Below are positions 6,222 through 6,855 of a DNA stretch of 6,855 nt, in pieces. The position numbers were made by a program, and so were the translations under genes. Numbering within the stretch: the stretch's first letter is position 1; the number at the start of each line of letters is the position of its first letter. The DNA is from Chitinophagaceae bacterium (GTDB lineage Bacteria > Bacteroidota > Bacteroidia > Chitinophagales > Chitinophagaceae), in NCBI GenBank assembly GCA_021323155.1, contig JAJTCI010000133.1, positions 1-6,855 on the forward strand, written 5' to 3'. A model generated the notes under the pieces. That model did not search any database and was not told where the DNA came from. It worked only from the letters and a program-made list of their open reading frames with translations.

Positions 6222-6222
6222 T

Positions 6223-6855
6223 CTAATCAAATATCTTACCCGCATTCAGGATATTGTTGGGGTCGAAAGCTTTTTTGATCTGTCGCATCAGCCGGAGATT
6301 GGTCTCCTCGAACACGATATTCATATAGCTTTTCTGTATCAGCCCGATCCCGTGCTCGCCGCTGATGGTGCCGCCCAGTTCATGCACCAGCTCGAATAAA
6401 GCGCGAAGCCCCTGCACCATCTCCGGGTCTTCCATGCTATTGGCGGTACCGGCTTTCTTGATCCTGATATGGAGGTTGCCGTCGCCCGCGTGCCCGTAAC
6501 AAACCGCTTCAAAATTGTATTGCTTTCCCAATGCTTTTACACCGCGGATCAACGCCGGCAGTTCCGCCCTGGGCACCACCGTGTCTTCTTCGATGGTGTA
6601 GCCGTGCATTTTTACGGCCTCGGCCACCCTGCGACGCAGTTTCCATAACTCGGCTTTCTGCTGGGTATTATCTGCAAAGAAGATATCTCCCGCGTCAAAT
6701 TGCATCAGCAACTCGCTGATCGATTCCATGTCGCTCATCAGTACGTCCAGGTTATTGCCGTCTACTTCTATCAGCAGGTGCGCCGCGATGTCGTCACTGA
6801 CGGGTACAGCCGTGCTGTCCACCATCGCCGCCACGATCTTCAGCGCGTCGATCTC
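6223..6855 (-). CDS. FAD-linked D-2-hydroxyacid oxidase/dehydrogenase (GlcD/D-lactate dehydrogenase type), C-terminal part, partial
   Basis: The frame is open to the right edge, so 210 C-terminal residues of a protein usually about 460-470 long are visible. The N-terminal FAD-binding (PCMH) domain lies outside. Visible residues belong to the FAD-oxidase C-terminal domain: LWKLRRRVAEA (70-80 of the visible part), EEDTVVP (89-95), YGHAGDGNLHIRI (120-132), SGEHGIG (165-171) and the ending FDPNNILNAGKIFD (197-210). In characterised relatives the two histidines of GHxGDGNLH and the glutamate of SGEHG bind a divalent metal and the neighbouring histidine acts in catalysis; all are present. Such enzymes oxidise glycolate, D-lactate or D-2-hydroxyglutarate and pass electrons to a carrier; which substrate applies here is not readable. 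A GTG at 6834 could be mistaken for a start, but the reading frame and domain continue past it. The barrel-protein gene follows after 35 nt. Confidence 0.93.
   Translation of the reverse strand, partial: EIDALKIVAAMVDSTAVPVSDDIAAHLLIEVDGNNLDVLMSDMESISELLMQFDAGDIFFADNTQQKAELWKLRRRVAEAVKMHGYTIEEDTVVPRAELPALIRGVKALGKQYNFEAVCYGHAGDGNLHIRIKKAGTANSMEDPEMVQGLRALFELVHELGGTISGEHGIGLIQKSYMNIVFEETNLRLMRQIKKAFDPNNILNAGKIFD

Noticed and set aside
6832..6834. GTG start for the FAD-linked oxidase, which would make it a complete 203-residue protein
   Set aside because: The frame continues to the window edge with domain-like sequence (EIDALKIV), and a functional member needs the FAD-binding domain upstream.
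1..6855. CRISPR arrays, transposons, tRNA or rRNA genes, phage or defence genes
   Set aside because: No regularly spaced repeats, transposase-like proteins, terminal inverted repeats, tRNA-like cloverleaf sequences or known defence domains were seen on either strand. The space outside genes is under 4 percent of the window.

Overview
The window reads as ordinary, gene-dense chromosome of a Bacteroidota bacterium, most likely Chitinophagaceae or a close relative. This rests on protein flavour (an SSS symporter, a GH73-LysM protein and a YitT protein of Bacteroidota type), the lack of clear Shine-Dalgarno sequences ahead of the starts, a TAnnTTTG-like promoter element directly before one start, and mixed base composition. 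Taxonomy is inferred from general knowledge, not from a search. I see no mobile element, CRISPR array, RNA gene, origin or phage gene.

Layout. (1) Positions 3-86 hold the last 27 codons of a plus-strand gene whose ending resembles the DnaJ C-terminus; a strong intrinsic terminator follows at 110-140. (2) A candidate promoter at 160-195 leads into a yitT-family membrane protein gene (201-1163, +). (3) A minus-strand cluster of four closely packed genes runs from 4995 down to 1160: a sodium:solute symporter, an O-methyltransferase starting at TTG inside the symporter's end, a secreted GH73 glucosaminidase with two LysM repeats, and hypoxanthine phosphoribosyltransferase. The joints are a 17-nt overlap, a one-base TAATG overlap and a 17-nt gap, so one transcript is likely. 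Its last gene meets yitT tail to tail, with the stop codons interleaved. (4) A short divergent promoter region (about 4996-5070) separates this cluster from a plus-strand LOG-family gene (5071-5628). (5) The LOG gene runs 41 nt into the 3' end of a minus-strand outer-membrane barrel-like protein gene (5588-6187). (6) Upstream of that, and probably on the same transcript, is the C-terminal half of an FAD-linked D-2-hydroxyacid (glycolate/D-lactate type) dehydrogenase, cut by the window's right edge.

How the genes relate. The four-gene cluster combines solute uptake, small-molecule methylation, peptidoglycan cleavage and purine salvage. No single pathway joins these, so it looks like a housekeeping cluster, not a specialised system. 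The unusual points are architectural: two tail-to-tail overlaps without room for terminators, a non-ATG start within an overlap, and small repeats in short intergenic spaces. I found no convincing evidence of a previously undescribed system here.
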